A stretch of 64,000 bases of DNA from Nereocystis luetkeana (GCA_031213475.1 JARUPZ010000001.1:21234933-21298932); one strand, 5' to 3'; counted from the first letter of the stretch, positions 43,827-55,244 are shown. Numbers and translations are program-made. Notes: generated by a model not told the origin, from the letters alone.

Positions 43827-44290
43827 GAGGTGCTCGACACGTTGCTTTACGGTTGCGTTACTTGGAGCCCGAGCATGGCATATTTCGGTAGGCTAAGGGA
43901 GGTCCACCGCAAGATGCTCCTCCGACGCATCGGCTGACGAAAACGAAAGTGCCATGACCACATTAGATCCTATGCTAGAGCGTTTCTCAGGACAAACCTT
44001 GAGAGCGTCGGGAGGACGATACGCAGACGTGGGCTGTTGTTTGCGGGCATTGTGACACGCATCGTAGAGGAGCGTCTGTCGAAGTAGGTGATATTAAATT
44101 TGGGGAGATGGTTGGGTGTAAGGGTTACTTCGCAGGACATGAGTGGGACTGGATAACGTACCTTGAGGAGGACCTTATTTAGTTTGGAATCAAGATCGAA
44201 CGGTGGCGCGAGACAGCACAGAAAGCCGACAGATAGATGGTTCCGACGGGTCGAGGAAGGGGCGGTAGTTTTTCATGCGGAAATGTAAAT
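43827..44290 (+). pseudogene. LINE RT C-terminal fragment, divergent lineage (R5)
   Basis: The frame starting at 43827 reads '[20 protein letters not shown]' and 'GRLREVHRKMLLRRIG', a TGA, then 'HDHIRSYARAFLRTNLESVG' and 'RTIRRRGLLFAGIVTRIVEE' followed by a stop. It is clearly homologous to the C-terminal region of the 11258-13123 RT ('[12 protein letters not shown]', '[13 protein letters not shown]') but far more diverged, so it belongs to an older or different LINE subfamily. It runs on the plus strand. Confidence 0.82.
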
Positions 44291-46044
44291 GTCACAAGGA
44301 TGAAATGGAGGCATCGGCGCACGGCTCAGGATTGCTGCAACCACGACCACAACCGTTGACACCAACGAACGTGCACATAATATCAGGGAAGAAGGGGGGG
44401 ACAAAAGGGGGACGAGGGGGAATGGGGGAGGGGGGGTAAGGAGGGCAAGCGGCGGGGGGGGCGGTCTGCCCAGCAGACCGAAGCCTAAATATGGCCCTCA
44501 CCGTCATGATGCGCTCCCTTCTGTATGATGACCCAAGCAACTAGAATGGTGTGCAACTTTCGTTGTCTGTACGCTCCAGTGGCTGCGTTTCGTATAATCT
44601 TTTCCCCCCGCCGGTGTTTTTATATTTTTTTCCCCCTTTTTTTAATATCCCCTTTTTTCCCGTTTGTACCTCGTTGTGTATCTGTTTGTATCTTCCGGTA
44701 TACTTTTTGTTTGTTTCCTTCTTGCTATCTGCTTCTGTTTTTGGCGTGCTTGTTCGCTTTGCTTCGTCTTACTTTTTGTTTTTCGTCTGCTAGTTTCTTT
44801 TTCGCTTCCGTGGTGTTCTTAGTGGCGGAGTGCGTGTGTATGCTTGTTGTTTGTTCTTATATCTGTTCTACAATAATATCTGTTCTACAACCCTCGCGAA
44901 GTGTGCGAGCCTGCAAATCCGCGAAAAATATCGCATTCTCTTGTGTGGTTTCTGTCTTGATATCTTGCTCTCTAGTGCTTCCTTGCCCGACTTGAACTTC
45001 TTTCCTCGCTCTTCTCTTTTGGATGTGTGTTGTTTTCGAATTTGATTTCTATTTTTCGACGTGGAGTTGTTATTATCATCCTGTCTATTTTTTCCTGGGT
45101 AGTATGTGGTCTTCCCGGTGTCCGTGGCGACTTGTACAGCTCATATCATGTGTGTGATGCGTATGTGCGCGGACCTCTTTTTTACGTTTTGTCTGAGGTA
45201 GGTGTAGGTGTGGTTGTTCAGTTATCGTGTGTACTACTTTTCGATTGTTCTAGTGCCAAAATCAGGTACACCTGGCCACTTTTGAGCCGAAAACAGTTAT
45301 ACTATAAAAACAAGGGTTTTTGCCAAAATCAGGTATTATTATAGCTGGTTACTTTTCGGCCGAAACCAGTTACAGTCTAAAAACAAGTACAAAACACACG
45401 CCAGGGGCCCTGCTCTCGGCCAAGCTGGCATTGGAACTGATTTTGGCTCGAAAATGCGAGGTTTTCATACATACCTGTTTTTTTTCTACTCTGTCTAGCT
45501 TTTAACTGATTTTGACCAACGTGAAACCGATCAGAGAGGCCATACGTACACTGTTTTTTCTTTCCGTTTGCGTCTGCCCTCCCTCGGTTGAATTTCTTCA
45601 GTATTGACGTATAAACTCTGTGTACTCGTACGTGGTACGTAAAAATACTTACGTACGTACGTATTTTATACCTCGTATAAGAATGCAGACGTATGCTGGT
45701 TTCACTTTGTCTTATTTGTTCTGTGCGATGTGCATCAGCTGTTGTGGTGTCTACTGCTGTACTCTGTTGTTTTCTATGGTCACAGCAGCAGGCGAAAAGG
45801 TCATTATCTGCACCACCCAGCGTCAACGTGGTCTCAGATTTGGTAAGACAAGATAATTTTGTGTCGACCAGGCGATTCCGCGAGGACGGTGTAGAAGTTT
45901 ATGGGGGGGCTTACGCCAGAATCTCTGGGCGGCCCCGTCGTGGCGGAACAAAGGAAGCCTACTAGTAATGCACACCCTAAATAATACCTGGTACAAAACA
46001 ATTGTGGTTTTGGAGGCCATGTGACACGCTTCACCCATTCTTTT
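44291..46044. other. Gene-free, T-rich sequence
   Basis: A G-rich block (44395-44465), then a strongly T-rich stretch (44590-45120) that could be old LTR or UTR. No gene recognised. Confidence 0.4.
45254..45390 (+). repeat. 68-bp tandem duplication
   Basis: 'gccaaaatcaggta' at 45254 and 45322 start two units, each followed by 'acttttgagccgaaaacagt' or 'acttttcggccgaaaccagt' and 'ctataaaaacaag'. Confidence 0.8.
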
Positions 46045-46550
46045 TTCATGGACAGCTACACGTCGACATTCAGCGCAACCAGTGTCCGCGCCGATTATTC
46101 ACTGCTAGAAGAGATACAAATTATGTGGCCACAAAGCTACGCCACAGAGATACTACGTTGTCACGTATGCTGCAAGCACAGCAGCAGTGGGCAATGCAAT
46201 GCCATGCCATCATATCATCATACTCGGTTCGACAGACCCAACATACACATTCTATAAAAGAGGCAACTAAAAGGAACCTATCAAAGATAAACAAAACAAA
46301 AAAAGACAAATCGAAAAAGCAAAAGTAAGAAAATGAAAGAGAAAAAAGGAATCAATAAGTTGTGCCCCCCACCCGGAGGCGAGGTTACCAACACTTGAAG
46401 AAAACGAGCTAGAAAAAAACAGGAAAAATCTAACGAAAACACCACTACTTGTGAACAGAGTAAGACAAAAAAACAAGTGCAAAAATAACAAAGGGAAAAT
46501 AACCGGGAGACCAAAGCCCAAATCACCCTCCAGGTAGCGGCAGCTGTTTG
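46045..46550 (-). mobile_element. LINE 3' tail, copy R6
   Basis: It matches the 3' UTR of R2/R3 on the minus strand with roughly a quarter of bases changed ('acgtcgacattcagcgcaac' against 'ccgtcgacatccagcacaac'). It forms the left end of the LINE-E-LINE unit. Similarity stops at 'gtttgtggt', about 30 bp before the SINE. Confidence 0.82.
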
Positions 46551-46580
46551 TGGTTGAGAACACATACAGAGCTGTCCGAG

Positions 46581-46925
46581 CGGTCGCCCCGGTGGTTCAA
46601 GTGGTTAACCTCGAATTCTACTTGTTTGAGTCCTGGGTTCGAGCCCCAGGTGGGTCGGACTTTGACTTTATTTGCAAAAAATAAAATAAAAAAAAGATTC
46701 AATTGTTGAGAGCGCCTTGCAGCGTGGGTAGGCACAATTCGATGCGAGTCGACGAGGGAAGAAAAGGCTGAAATCTTCTCGCGATAAAAATGAAGGCACG
46801 TACCGTAGCGGGAAGGGGGGAGAAGAGCCTGCTATGTGACCCCGGATCTGAGTTACGAGTTGGAAGGAGAGAGAGAAGAAGATGTGCGAAGGTAATGAAT
46901 GGGATGAGAAAAAAATATATAAAAT
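46581..46925 (+). mobile_element. tRNA-derived SINE, copy 2
   Basis: Nearly identical to 21792-22154, including A box (46593-46604) and B box (46636-46646). The T-arm stem here is perfect (CCTGG/CCAGG around the B-box loop). The tail is shorter and mixed with TATA. It lies between LINE R6 and repeat E. Confidence 0.85.
46593..46646 (+). promoter_or_regulatory. Pol III A and B boxes of SINE copy 2
   Basis: Same boxes and same 31-bp spacing as in copy 1. Confidence 0.85.
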
Positions 46926-48070
46926 ATAAATCGCTGACTGAGTATTTGAGGGGTTTAACCTTTTTACTTCCAACCGACATCTATCTTCGGATAAACCATG
47001 GGTGCCATACGACAATCGTTTTTAGGATTAAAACAGGAAATGTCCTTGCATCAAGATTTCCTTTCCTTTCGTTGGTGCGATGTGTCAATCAAGTCTATCA
47101 ATATGAACCAGGAAACCATGCTCCCCGCTAAATTACAATTCACTAATTTCGAGACCAAGGTAGCTAGCTGCATTGTATACCGGCATCATAAACGATTTAA
47201 ATTTATGTGAGAAGACTTGGGGCTTCGAATGTTTAGGTTGCTAAGGTGTGGACAAAGACGCAAGTACTTGACTCGGGCGTTCGCCCAATACTTTCGATGT
47301 AGGCAATGATTGCGAAATATGGTGTTCGAGTGGAAGCAAAATTGAAATGGAAGCAACACACACAAAACTAAAATGCACTCGTCGCGCGAAACAAACCGCG
47401 TACCATGCGAACCCGAATACCCGTCTTTTAGAAGGGGGCCCAGGAAACCACTAAAAAAGCTAGAGCCCCTAATACTGCGCTGCCGAGTAGCGGGGACCGC
47501 TCCCCGAGATTCGGGCCGAGATCCGGGGTACGTTCTTCGCCCACGAGTATTCGTAGCGGTGCAACTCAAGTGCACCTATATTAGCCAGGGAATCGATTCA
47601 AACAAGAAGTTGGAAGGCATAGCCAACTAACACTCACTGGGTACAAAACATGTTGTTGTGCGGTTGTTCAGGACTTCAGAGCAGATACTCGTAGATATAT
47701 ATGCCGAAATAAGAAATCATAAACAACATGGAGTTTGTTTTCACGGGGCGTACTGTTTTTTCTTGAGCGCGTGTTGATTGCCCCAGAGTTCGAGAAAGGT
47801 AAATTCCCAGATTTTGCTAAAGATCGACAAGCAGCGGTTAGACATAAAAGGCACGTTCCGCGGGCAAGAAGGGACGAAAAATGTGTTCCAATATTTCTGT
47901 AAGCTGCGAAGTAAATAGAGTTGAGACAAGAAATATTTCATAAAAAAAAGTATAAGTAAGTGGTATAATACATAAATAGATCACACAGCTTGCAACTTCT
48001 ATGCATTACTGCCGACGGGAAAACAGGAGAAGAGGTGGAAGGAAACCCAATGGAGGCATTAATTTTTTTT
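46926..48070 (+). repeat. Repeat E, copy 1 (uninterrupted)
   Basis: About 1.15 kb that recurs as 50935-51236 plus 56573-57395. Shared landmarks: 'atgggtgccata', 'caactcaagtgcacctat', 'agggaatcgattca', 'gttgttcaggacttcagag', 'gctaaagatcgacaagcagc'. Frames are not conserved between the copies, so it is probably non-coding. Family unknown. Confidence 0.8.
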
Positions 48071-48374
48071 GTACATTTGTGAGGATCACTTGAACTTTCC
48101 AACCTAACATGTTGGAGGTTTAACGTTCAGCGATGTTCTCGACAAGCCGTGGTCACAGGCGTCTACCCTTCTTCCCCCCGGCATAGGGCTCACCATTCCC
48201 ACTGCTCGTCGAGGTTCATCGAATGTGGCTAACACGCGTTCTCGCGCTTTCCGCATGCCATTTTTTCATGGAAGAAAAAGTCCTTACGAGCCTGCACTCT
48301 TTGAAACTTGACCCACAAATTGATGTTGATAGTCACGCGGACCACCCATCCAGACACCGCGGACACCGGCAATA
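48071..48374. other. Spacer between repeat E and the hairpin
   Basis: No gene recognised. Confidence 0.5.
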
Positions 48375-48456
48375 CTACCCCTGCCTGCCCTCCTTGTTTT
48401 CTTTCCTAACCGGTATTGCGGGGAGGAAAGAAAACAAGGAGGGCAGGCAGGGGTAG
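48375..48456. repeat. Perfect 33-bp inverted repeat (hairpin)
   Basis: Arms 48375-48407 and 48424-48456 are exact reverse complements around a 16-bp loop. The right arm is LINE sequence (end of the coding region: 'gcaggggtagcaaggcac'). Confidence 0.95.
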
Positions 48457-49235
48457 CAAGGCACGCGGGGGACCCTTAGATAGAACGTTTTGATACTACT
48501 ACTCGTGCCGCAAACTGCTGCTTGCAGCTGGTTCGAACATACATACATGGTATTTCGTTCTTTCGTCCATGAATTTTTCGCTTGATCATCCATGAGGTAG
48601 GCTGAGATACTTCATCTTTGTTGCTTCGTGTCCTTACGGAGGAGTGGTGTCGCTTCATGACGAGCGTGGTTCAACTTTTTTTGTTTAGACTGACGCATCG
48701 TCTCCGAGTAGGGGGCACACTTGACAAACAAACGCAGGGTGGATGGAGGCCGTAGACAGGGTAGCGAAGGTACCAGGCGGACCAGCAGGGAGAAATCGGG
48801 CCATCCTACTCGTACGACAAACTGCGGCCGGTACCTGGAGGGTGCTTTGTCTTTTTGTATGCTTCGTATTTTCCCGTGGTTCTTATTTTTTGTTGTCTTC
48901 CCGCTCGTTGTTTTGACGTGTCTGCCTTATCCCCTGCGGGGGGGGCACGACAATATATTTCTGTCAATAGTTTCTTGCATTTTAAACTTCCGATCAGTCT
49001 TTGTTTTTCGTTTTTTTTTGTTTTTGTTTTCTCTACCTAAAAAAATGTATACCCCATGCCTGTCGTATCTACTTATGATGACATATCATTGCATTGCCCA
49101 CTGATCTTACTCCATGTCAAGTATGTGGCAACGTAGCATCTATTTGCCGTACCCGCGCTCTGTGACCACATAACGTTTATCTCTCGTACGACTGAAGAAG
49201 CAGCAATGGCACTCGTTCTGCTGGATGTTGACGGG
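48424..49235 (+). mobile_element. LINE 3' end, copy R7, plus strand
   Basis: Plus-strand counterpart of the R2/R3 3' UTR, from the last codons through 'ctggagggtgctttg' and 'gtgaccacataacg' to 'gctggatgttgacggg'. Diverged, no open frame. Confidence 0.82.
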
Positions 49236-49285
49236 TGTGTGTAATATTTACATTAAACCGTTCTTCCTACCCGTCGACATCCAGC
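49220..49285. repeat. Inverted repeat where two LINE tails meet
   Basis: 'gctggatgttgacggg' (49220-49235) and 'cccgtcgacatccagc' (49270-49285) are inverted with one mismatch; between them lies 'tgtgtgtaatatttacatta'. It marks the tail-to-tail junction of R7 and R8. Confidence 0.88.
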
Positions 49286-50930
49286 ACAAACCAGTTTCCG
49301 TGCCGATTCTCTTATCCTATAACTAGAAGAGATACAAGTTCCGTGGTCTCAAAGCCACGCCAGAAATGTTAGCACAGCAGTCACTAGTGGGCAACGCGAT
49401 GCCATGTCATTATACTGGAAAAGACAGTCACGAATACACATTCTATGAAAAAGAGAAACGAAAACAAACAAAAAAACAAACCAAAGCAGACGAATCGAAA
49501 TAAATGCAGTCACGAATATACATTCTATAAAAAAAAGGAGAAACGAAAAGAACCAAACGAAGACAAACCAAAACCAAAGCAGACAAATCGAAATAGAAGA
49601 GAAAAAATAAAATAAAAAATCGGCGACCCCCCCTCCTCCCCCGCAGGCGATGCGCCAAACACTAGAAAAGAACGAGCTGGAAACTAAAACAAAAGAACAA
49701 AAACACCATTACTTGAAAACAGAGTAAGGCAAATAATCAACGGAAAAATAACAAAGGGAAAACAACAAGCAAACCAAAGCACAAAGCACCCTCCAGGTAG
49801 CGGCAGCAGTTTGTGGTACGAGTAGTATAGCCGGTTTTCCCTGCTAGTCCGACTTGTGCCTTGTTACCCTTACTCCCGTCTGCGCCCAGCTTTCGTCGAC
49901 AATACAAACCAAGCAGAGCAGGCTTGTCATCCACCCACGCCACGTAACCCTTTCGCCTAATCAATCGAAAAAAAGGAAGAGAAAGCATCACAAATGACAG
50001 GAACGGAAAATCAAAACAAGAAGGGAAAACAAGAAACAAAACGAAAAGAAGACAAGAGAAGACCACGTTCGAACCACCTGCACCAGTTGGTGACACTGCT
50101 AGTATAGTCATGTTCTACTTCATAGTCGGCCTAATACCTTGCTACCCTGTCTGTCATCTCCTTCTTACTTTGGGTCGACCGCAGTTTCCCTTCTACCCCT
50201 CCTGCTCCCCCACCTCTCCGCATTCCCTTTTTCGGGTTTTCTGCCACATCCCCTGTTGCCCCCCCCCCCTCCCCTATTCACTTGGACACCATCAACGTCG
50301 GATACACGGCGCTGCCTACGCATCTCCGCCTCAGCCTCGTTCCACCTCACCATGAACCGTTCGGCTGTTTGAAGGATCCTCCGGTACCACTTCCCCGCCT
50401 TTTTTGCTGTAGTGGACCACAACGCGGTCTCAACTCCAACCACCAAGGGGGCAACTTCCGTTGACCCTTCGGTGGCTCGGAACACCCTAACGTCTTCCAC
50501 TATCCATCTATGCCAAGTCTTGAACTGTTCGCCTGGTCTCGGGTTTTCCCCACCAGCCATTGTCCCAAACATAACCCGACTGGGTAATCACTCCTTGCTT
50601 TGCCGGGCCAAGCCCCCCGCAAAGACGAGCCGCCGTTTACGAATGGTCGTTTCGATGCTCTCGCAACGTGTCATCTTGAGTGCCTTCGAGTACGAGAGGG
50701 TGGCGTGGTCAGTGTACGAAGTCGGTGCTGCAAGCCACTGAATCGCAACAGGACTCCGTGGAGAGCCATTCGAAGCTTGGAAAATTGTTCCGCTTTGAGG
50801 GTCCAAGTCATACACCCGTACAGGAGGGTCTCAAATACGTCGGCCTTCAGCGTTCCGACTATTATTAGGGTAAGGGGGCGGTTGCTCTAATATAGAACTC
50901 CGGGCCGAAGCGTTTGAGGCAGAAACAACG
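49250..50930 (-). mobile_element. LINE copy R8, minus strand, 5'-truncated
   Basis: Homologous to R3 from the 3' tail through the C-terminal coding part. It is intermediate in age: coding similarity is strong, but the UTR has many indels. Confidence 0.87.
50165..50815 (-). pseudogene. LINE ORF2 C-terminal fragment (R8)
   Basis: Two minus-strand frames, '[20 protein letters not shown]' with 'RKRRLVFAGGLARQSKE' (50815-50588) and '[20 protein letters not shown]' onward (50572-50165), match the last third of the 11258-13123 protein and are separated by a frame break near 50580. Confidence 0.85.
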
Positions 50931-50934
50931 GTTG

Positions 50935-51236
50935 GTAATAAGGCCAACACAGAACTATCCATTCGCTGACTGGGTATGTGAGTGTTGTGTATACTTCCAA
51001 CAGACATTTCAGAATATGGGTGCCATACAACATTCGTTTTTAGGTCTAAAACAGGAAATATCCTTGCATTAGGATGGTCTCGTTGGTGCGATGTGTCTGT
51101 CAAGTCTACCAACATGCACGACGAAACCATGCGCCCCGCTAACTGTCATTCATCATTTTCGAGACCTAAATAGCTTCAGTAGCTGTATTGGACACCACCA
51201 CCATCGGCGATTCGCATGTGAGAAGACTTATTATAA
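50935..51236 (+). repeat. Repeat E, copy 2, left part
   Basis: Matches 46926-47222 ('atgggtgccatacaacattc', 'gttggtgcgatgtgtc', 'atgtgagaagactt') and is cut at 51236 by the inverted copia composite; it resumes at 56573. Confidence 0.82.
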
Positions 51237-51545
51237 GGGATCAATTCGTGCACCGGGTGCGCTTGGGTGATGCGCGGGTGAGGCTTGCCCTGGGGCGGAG
51301 AGCCTTGCTCACGGAGAGCGGTCGATCGGGAGCATTCGCGCCATAAGGCGGTGGAAGGAGAGACGAGAAATATATATTTTATCCTTTATCGTACTGGTGG
51401 ACTGAGAGCAAGGGGGCCACGTTCCCCTAGACTCTATAAGACCCCTGAAAGCAGGTCAAACACAATTTTATGCAACCCCTCGGGGAAACATAGTTATCAT
51501 CACAATCTCCGTAAATGGATTGCAGTGACACAACAGTTACTCAAG
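51237..51545 (-). repeat. Copia LTR 5 (mosaic)
   Basis: Its first part matches variant LTR 4 ('gtttccccgaggggttgc' and 'gattgtgatgataac' on the element strand). Its TATA-proximal part matches LTR 1/2 ('acgataaaggataaaatata'). The left boundary on the element strand is approximate. Confidence 0.75.
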
Positions 51546-52260
51546 ACACTTGAACTAATACGACAATGACACGTATCAGACATGTGTACGGCTACATCAT
51601 ACGACCATGTCCGACAGCCTTCCTAGACGTAGCACACTGTCAGGATAATTGTGCCTATTCCGTACCAGGTCCACACTCATCCAACTCATCAAAATCCTCT
51701 TGTCGTGACAGTACAAGTAGCAGTGTATTCACCCCAAAAACAGAAATTCCAAAACCCACTATAGAACCAAACAGCTGCCTCCCTGCTGTCAAAATACCCA
51801 AACCTCCAAAACCCAGACTCAAACCAATTCAATCAATGTGAAACAAAATATTGGCCTTACTCCAACCTCTTTCCGGTAATCAACATACAGCCTTCCCTAT
51901 GGTAGGTTCAACTGCATGAAATAGGAAAAATAGTAGATTGGCCTTCCAGATTTCAGTATCAATCTCAATATAATCTCAAAAAATGAAAGACTCTGAAATT
52001 CATCCATATCAGTCGAATACCAAATCAATATTATTCCCTCAACTATCATACCAGCTTGTCATTCAATAACCATGTACCACTCAAAGCCTATAGCCTCTCT
52101 TCTGTGGGCACACATTTAATGACATTCAAGAAAAGCGTCAAACATCTCATTGACCAACACACTGCGGTCCTACAAGCCGGGTATGGGTATAGAGCACACC
52201 AGAGTTGTACGGTGAGATTCGACTCATTTCATGCAATAGGGCATGCCCAAAAACTATACC
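51546..52260 (-). other. Segment X, inverted copy
   Basis: Counterpart of 19971-20690, almost identical. No gene recognised. Confidence 0.6.
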
Positions 52261-52722
52261 AGCACATGTACCAATCTTCTCGTAGAAACACCCCGAATAC
52301 CAACGCAACTCTCCCAGGTTCTTAACTGGAACCATCTTGTCCAATTCCTTGCCAAACTGGTCACACCTTGCCTTCTCCCCTACCGCAAAAATATCATCCA
52401 CATGCACCACTATAGTCATCACTACTCTCCCCTCATCCATCAAACGAAATACGCATGCATCAGCCAGACACTGTTCAAACCCTAAAGTCAGTAAGCACCT
52501 AGTGAGGTGAGCATGCCACTGCCTCGATGCCTGCTTCAAACCGTACAAGCTCTTGTTCAGTCTTACTATCTTCCCCGACAGTCTACCGCATCCTAGAGGC
52601 AAACGCATGAAAACATTTTCCTCAAGATCAGACTGCACGAAAGCCTGCTCAACAGTCAAAATGGCAGTAGAACTTGTGTCGGCAAGATCTGATTGGAAGA
52701 ACCCACACACAATTTCAAGCAA
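52147..52722 (-). pseudogene. Copia RT with the box lost from the plus copies
   Basis: A continuous frame holds 'TAILTVEQAFVQSDLEENVF', 'MRLPLGCGRLSGKIVRLNKS', 'LYGLKQASRQWHAHL', 'LGFEQCLADACVFRLMDEG', 'VVHVDDIFAVG' and 'GELRWYSGCFYE', and then runs into segment X. It keeps the SLYGLKQ box and the catalytic HVDD in one frame but lacks the N-terminal RT, thumb and RNase H. Confidence 0.88.
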
Positions 52723-53622
52723 AAACGAACCACTACCTGCGCTTTTTACATAGCAGTACCGAGCAAAATAATAAAAAAAGACACAACAAAAACACTATCA
52801 ATACCAACCGTTACCCAATAAAATAGTACCACTACAACCACACATCACGACCGTCGAGCATCCACCTCATTTTCTCCGTTCACCATGCCCGGTCGTGATT
52901 TGGTCCTCTCGTCAACCGTCCACCTGATGCAATCAACGCAGTGTAGTCTCCAAGCAGAGATTCGGCAAATCATCGACAGCGAAAGGGGGGAAAAGCAAGG
53001 GTACTCGAATGAGGGAATCTGGTGACTCTTCATCCTATCGGACGAAACATTAATAGCTTGGTGATAGTTGGAAGAGGATATCACCCGCATGGCCTGTGTA
53101 CACCTCAAATATTGTCTGTGGGGGGAGCAACCAGGGTCATGCAAACTATCAATCAAGATACCCGGTATTCCGTGTGAATTTCCGATGTGCTCAAACTGAA
53201 CTCTCATACTACCCTCCCTAGTTTGTGCCCATCGCAAACATTATATATACCAGTCAAGTTTTCTATCCTCCAGCCGCGCTCGTCTCAGTAGTTTTTACTC
53301 GTATACGAACTGCGTTTTTGTTATCCAACACGTTACGTGTATCGTATATTACGTGAATCGTACGTATGTCCGGAACTTGACACGTATACTCGTAAATGAA
53401 AGCTCAAAGTTCCAAAAGTTGCAGTCACACACGCCACGCATCAAATGGCCATCACCAAATTATGACAAGTCTCGAAACGCTGCAAAACAAAAAAACACAA
53501 GATCAAATCCACAGCGAAGACTAGACTACTCGTACTCGTACGAGTATCACGTTTCTAAAAACAAACCAAACACAGACAGCAAGAACGTGCCTGATGAGCA
53601 ATTGCTCGAAGATGATGGTCCT
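52723..53622 (-). other. Non-coding part of copia internal region, inverted copy
   Basis: Counterpart of 14987-15889 with a few substitutions and small indels. No gene. Confidence 0.6.
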
Positions 53623-54573
53623 TCACTTTTCTCGCACGCGCGCCCGCCGTAGCCGAGTCGGACGCCGACCGGCCACCTCACACCCCCACCCCACGAAGGT
53701 GCCGCTGCATGACCAACCCGTACCGATCCCAACTCGCTCCCAAGCGCTTCCATTCGGCGCACCGTCGTCCTCGTCAATGTTCTCCGAACACCCGACAGCT
53801 CCTTCCATCACACCAATCTCCCCCACCAGACCCATGCCATCCATTGGGACCCCCTCACGTTCCAAACCGTGTTGCTCCTCCTCATCCGACTCCTCCAGTT
53901 CCGTCTCCCTCACCATTCCCATGCCATCCACCGGTACCACTTCACGCTCCAGACCGTGCTGCTCCTCCTCATCCGACTCCTCCTCCTCAGTAATATCCAT
54001 CAACTCCTCCTCGTCGCCTTTCTTGACGTACGTAGACGCCCGTACTTGTTGTTGCTGCTGCTGTTGCTGTTGGGCCGCACTTTTTGCTCTCGATAGCACT
54101 GGGTCGGCGGGTGACGAGTTGTCGCAGCTCCTCGAACCATTGTCCTGGGCTTGGTGCGTGTTCTCTGTCTTTTTCCTTGCCTCCTCTCGTGTATTCGCGG
54201 CGGTTGCGTAACCCCTCCTAGCTCTCAGCTGCTGGTCAACATGTTTTTCAATGGCTTCTTGTTGCTCCTTGACGGTAAGCAAGTGGAAAGATGATAAATC
54301 CATGCGGCATCCTGCGCCAGGCCTACCGTGACGCTCCTCCTGCTCCTGCTCCTGCTTCTGCTGCTTTGCTGCTGCTGCCGCTGCCGCCGCTGATGCTGCT
54401 GCTGCTGCTGCTGCTGCTGCTGATGGGGCTGCTGCTGTTTCCTGTAGCTCCTTCCATTCTTCAGGAGTCCATATCCCTAACCCGATGCCCGCTCCCTCGC
54501 GGTGTCGCCTCTCCTGATCAAGGATCCTTGTCATCCAAGGAAGCTCCTCCCCTGAAACCACAAAACCCACCAT
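53623..54573 (-). CDS. Copia composite ORF1, inverted copy, one acidic unit fewer
   Basis: 316 residues, same protein as at 13934 but with a shorter poly-Ala tract and two instead of three 'ESDEEEQHGLERE' units. Substitutions include Leu to Ser near the N-terminus (FVVSGEELPW). Family unknown. Confidence 0.62.
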   Translation of the reverse strand: MVGFVVSGEELPWMTRILDQERRHREGAGIGLGIWTPEEWKELQETAAAPSAAAAAAAAASAAAAAAAAKQQKQEQEQEERHGRPGAGCRMDLSSFHLLTVKEQQEAIEKHVDQQLRARRGYATAANTREEARKKTENTHQAQDNGSRSCDNSSPADPVLSRAKSAAQQQQQQQQQVRASTYVKKGDEEELMDITEEEESDEEEQHGLEREVVPVDGMGMVRETELEESDEEEQHGLEREGVPMDGMGLVGEIGVMEGAVGCSENIDEDDGAPNGSAWERVGIGTGWSCSGTFVGWGCEVAGRRPTRLRRARVREK

Positions 54574-54637
54574 GGTGCGCTACACCCCGTGCCCGAGCGA
54601 CCGTGACCATATGTCAGGCTAACGCTACGCTAGCGTA

Positions 54638-54986
54638 AGGGATCAATTCGTGCACCGGGTGCGCTTGGGTGATGCGCGGGTGAGGCTTGCCCTGGGGCGG
54701 AGAGCCTTGCTCACGGGGAGCGGTCGATCGGGAGCAATCGCGCCATAAGGCGGTGGAAGGAGAGAAGATAAATATCAATTATTTTAGCGTACTGGTGGAC
54801 TGAGAGCAAGGGGGCCACGTTCCCCTAGACTCTATAAGACCCCTGAAAGCAGGTCAAACACAATTTTATGCAACTCCTCGGGGAAACACTAATCCCGCCG
54901 CAATCTCCGTAGATATATTACATTTACAAGAATCACACAATTCAGTACAATCAGAAAATCAGACTTTGGTACGAGCAAATCCCACA
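54638..54986 (-). repeat. Copia LTR 3 (mosaic)
   Basis: Starts at 54986 on minus with the LTR 1 type end (TGTGGGATTTGCTCG), preceded by the polypurine tract (54987-54998). Its TATA-proximal part is that of LTR 4 ('acgctaaaataattgatatt'). It is the reciprocal arrangement to LTR 5. Unlike the plus copies, an extra 'acgctagcgtagcgttagcc' follows the LTR before ORF1. Confidence 0.78.
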
Positions 54987-55244
54987 TTCCCCCTGCTCGT
55001 TTCACAGTCCTGATAACTCTCGTCCGGTCAAAATATCAAAAATAAAACCTATGCATCCAACGCCTTTAATGATAACACCCTGAAATCTCAAAATAAAATA
55101 ACACAGTCCGAAGGAAGGTCACTAAAGTGTCAATCATGGCTAACGATCATCGACACCCGTTGGGATTAACACGAATTTTACTAAGGTACTGGCCATGGCT
55201 AACGATCACCAGTACCCGATGGAATCAATACCACACCAATAGAG
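54987..55244 (-). other. Polypurine tract and 3' UTR, inverted copy
   Basis: Counterpart of 17024-17281, including the duplicated 'gatcgttagccatg' motif. No gene. Confidence 0.65.

Noticed and set aside
44525..44995. 156-codon hydrophobic frame as a membrane protein
   Set aside because: It is produced by a T-rich tract that gives Phe/Leu/Ser in any frame; overlapping frames look equally hydrophobic.
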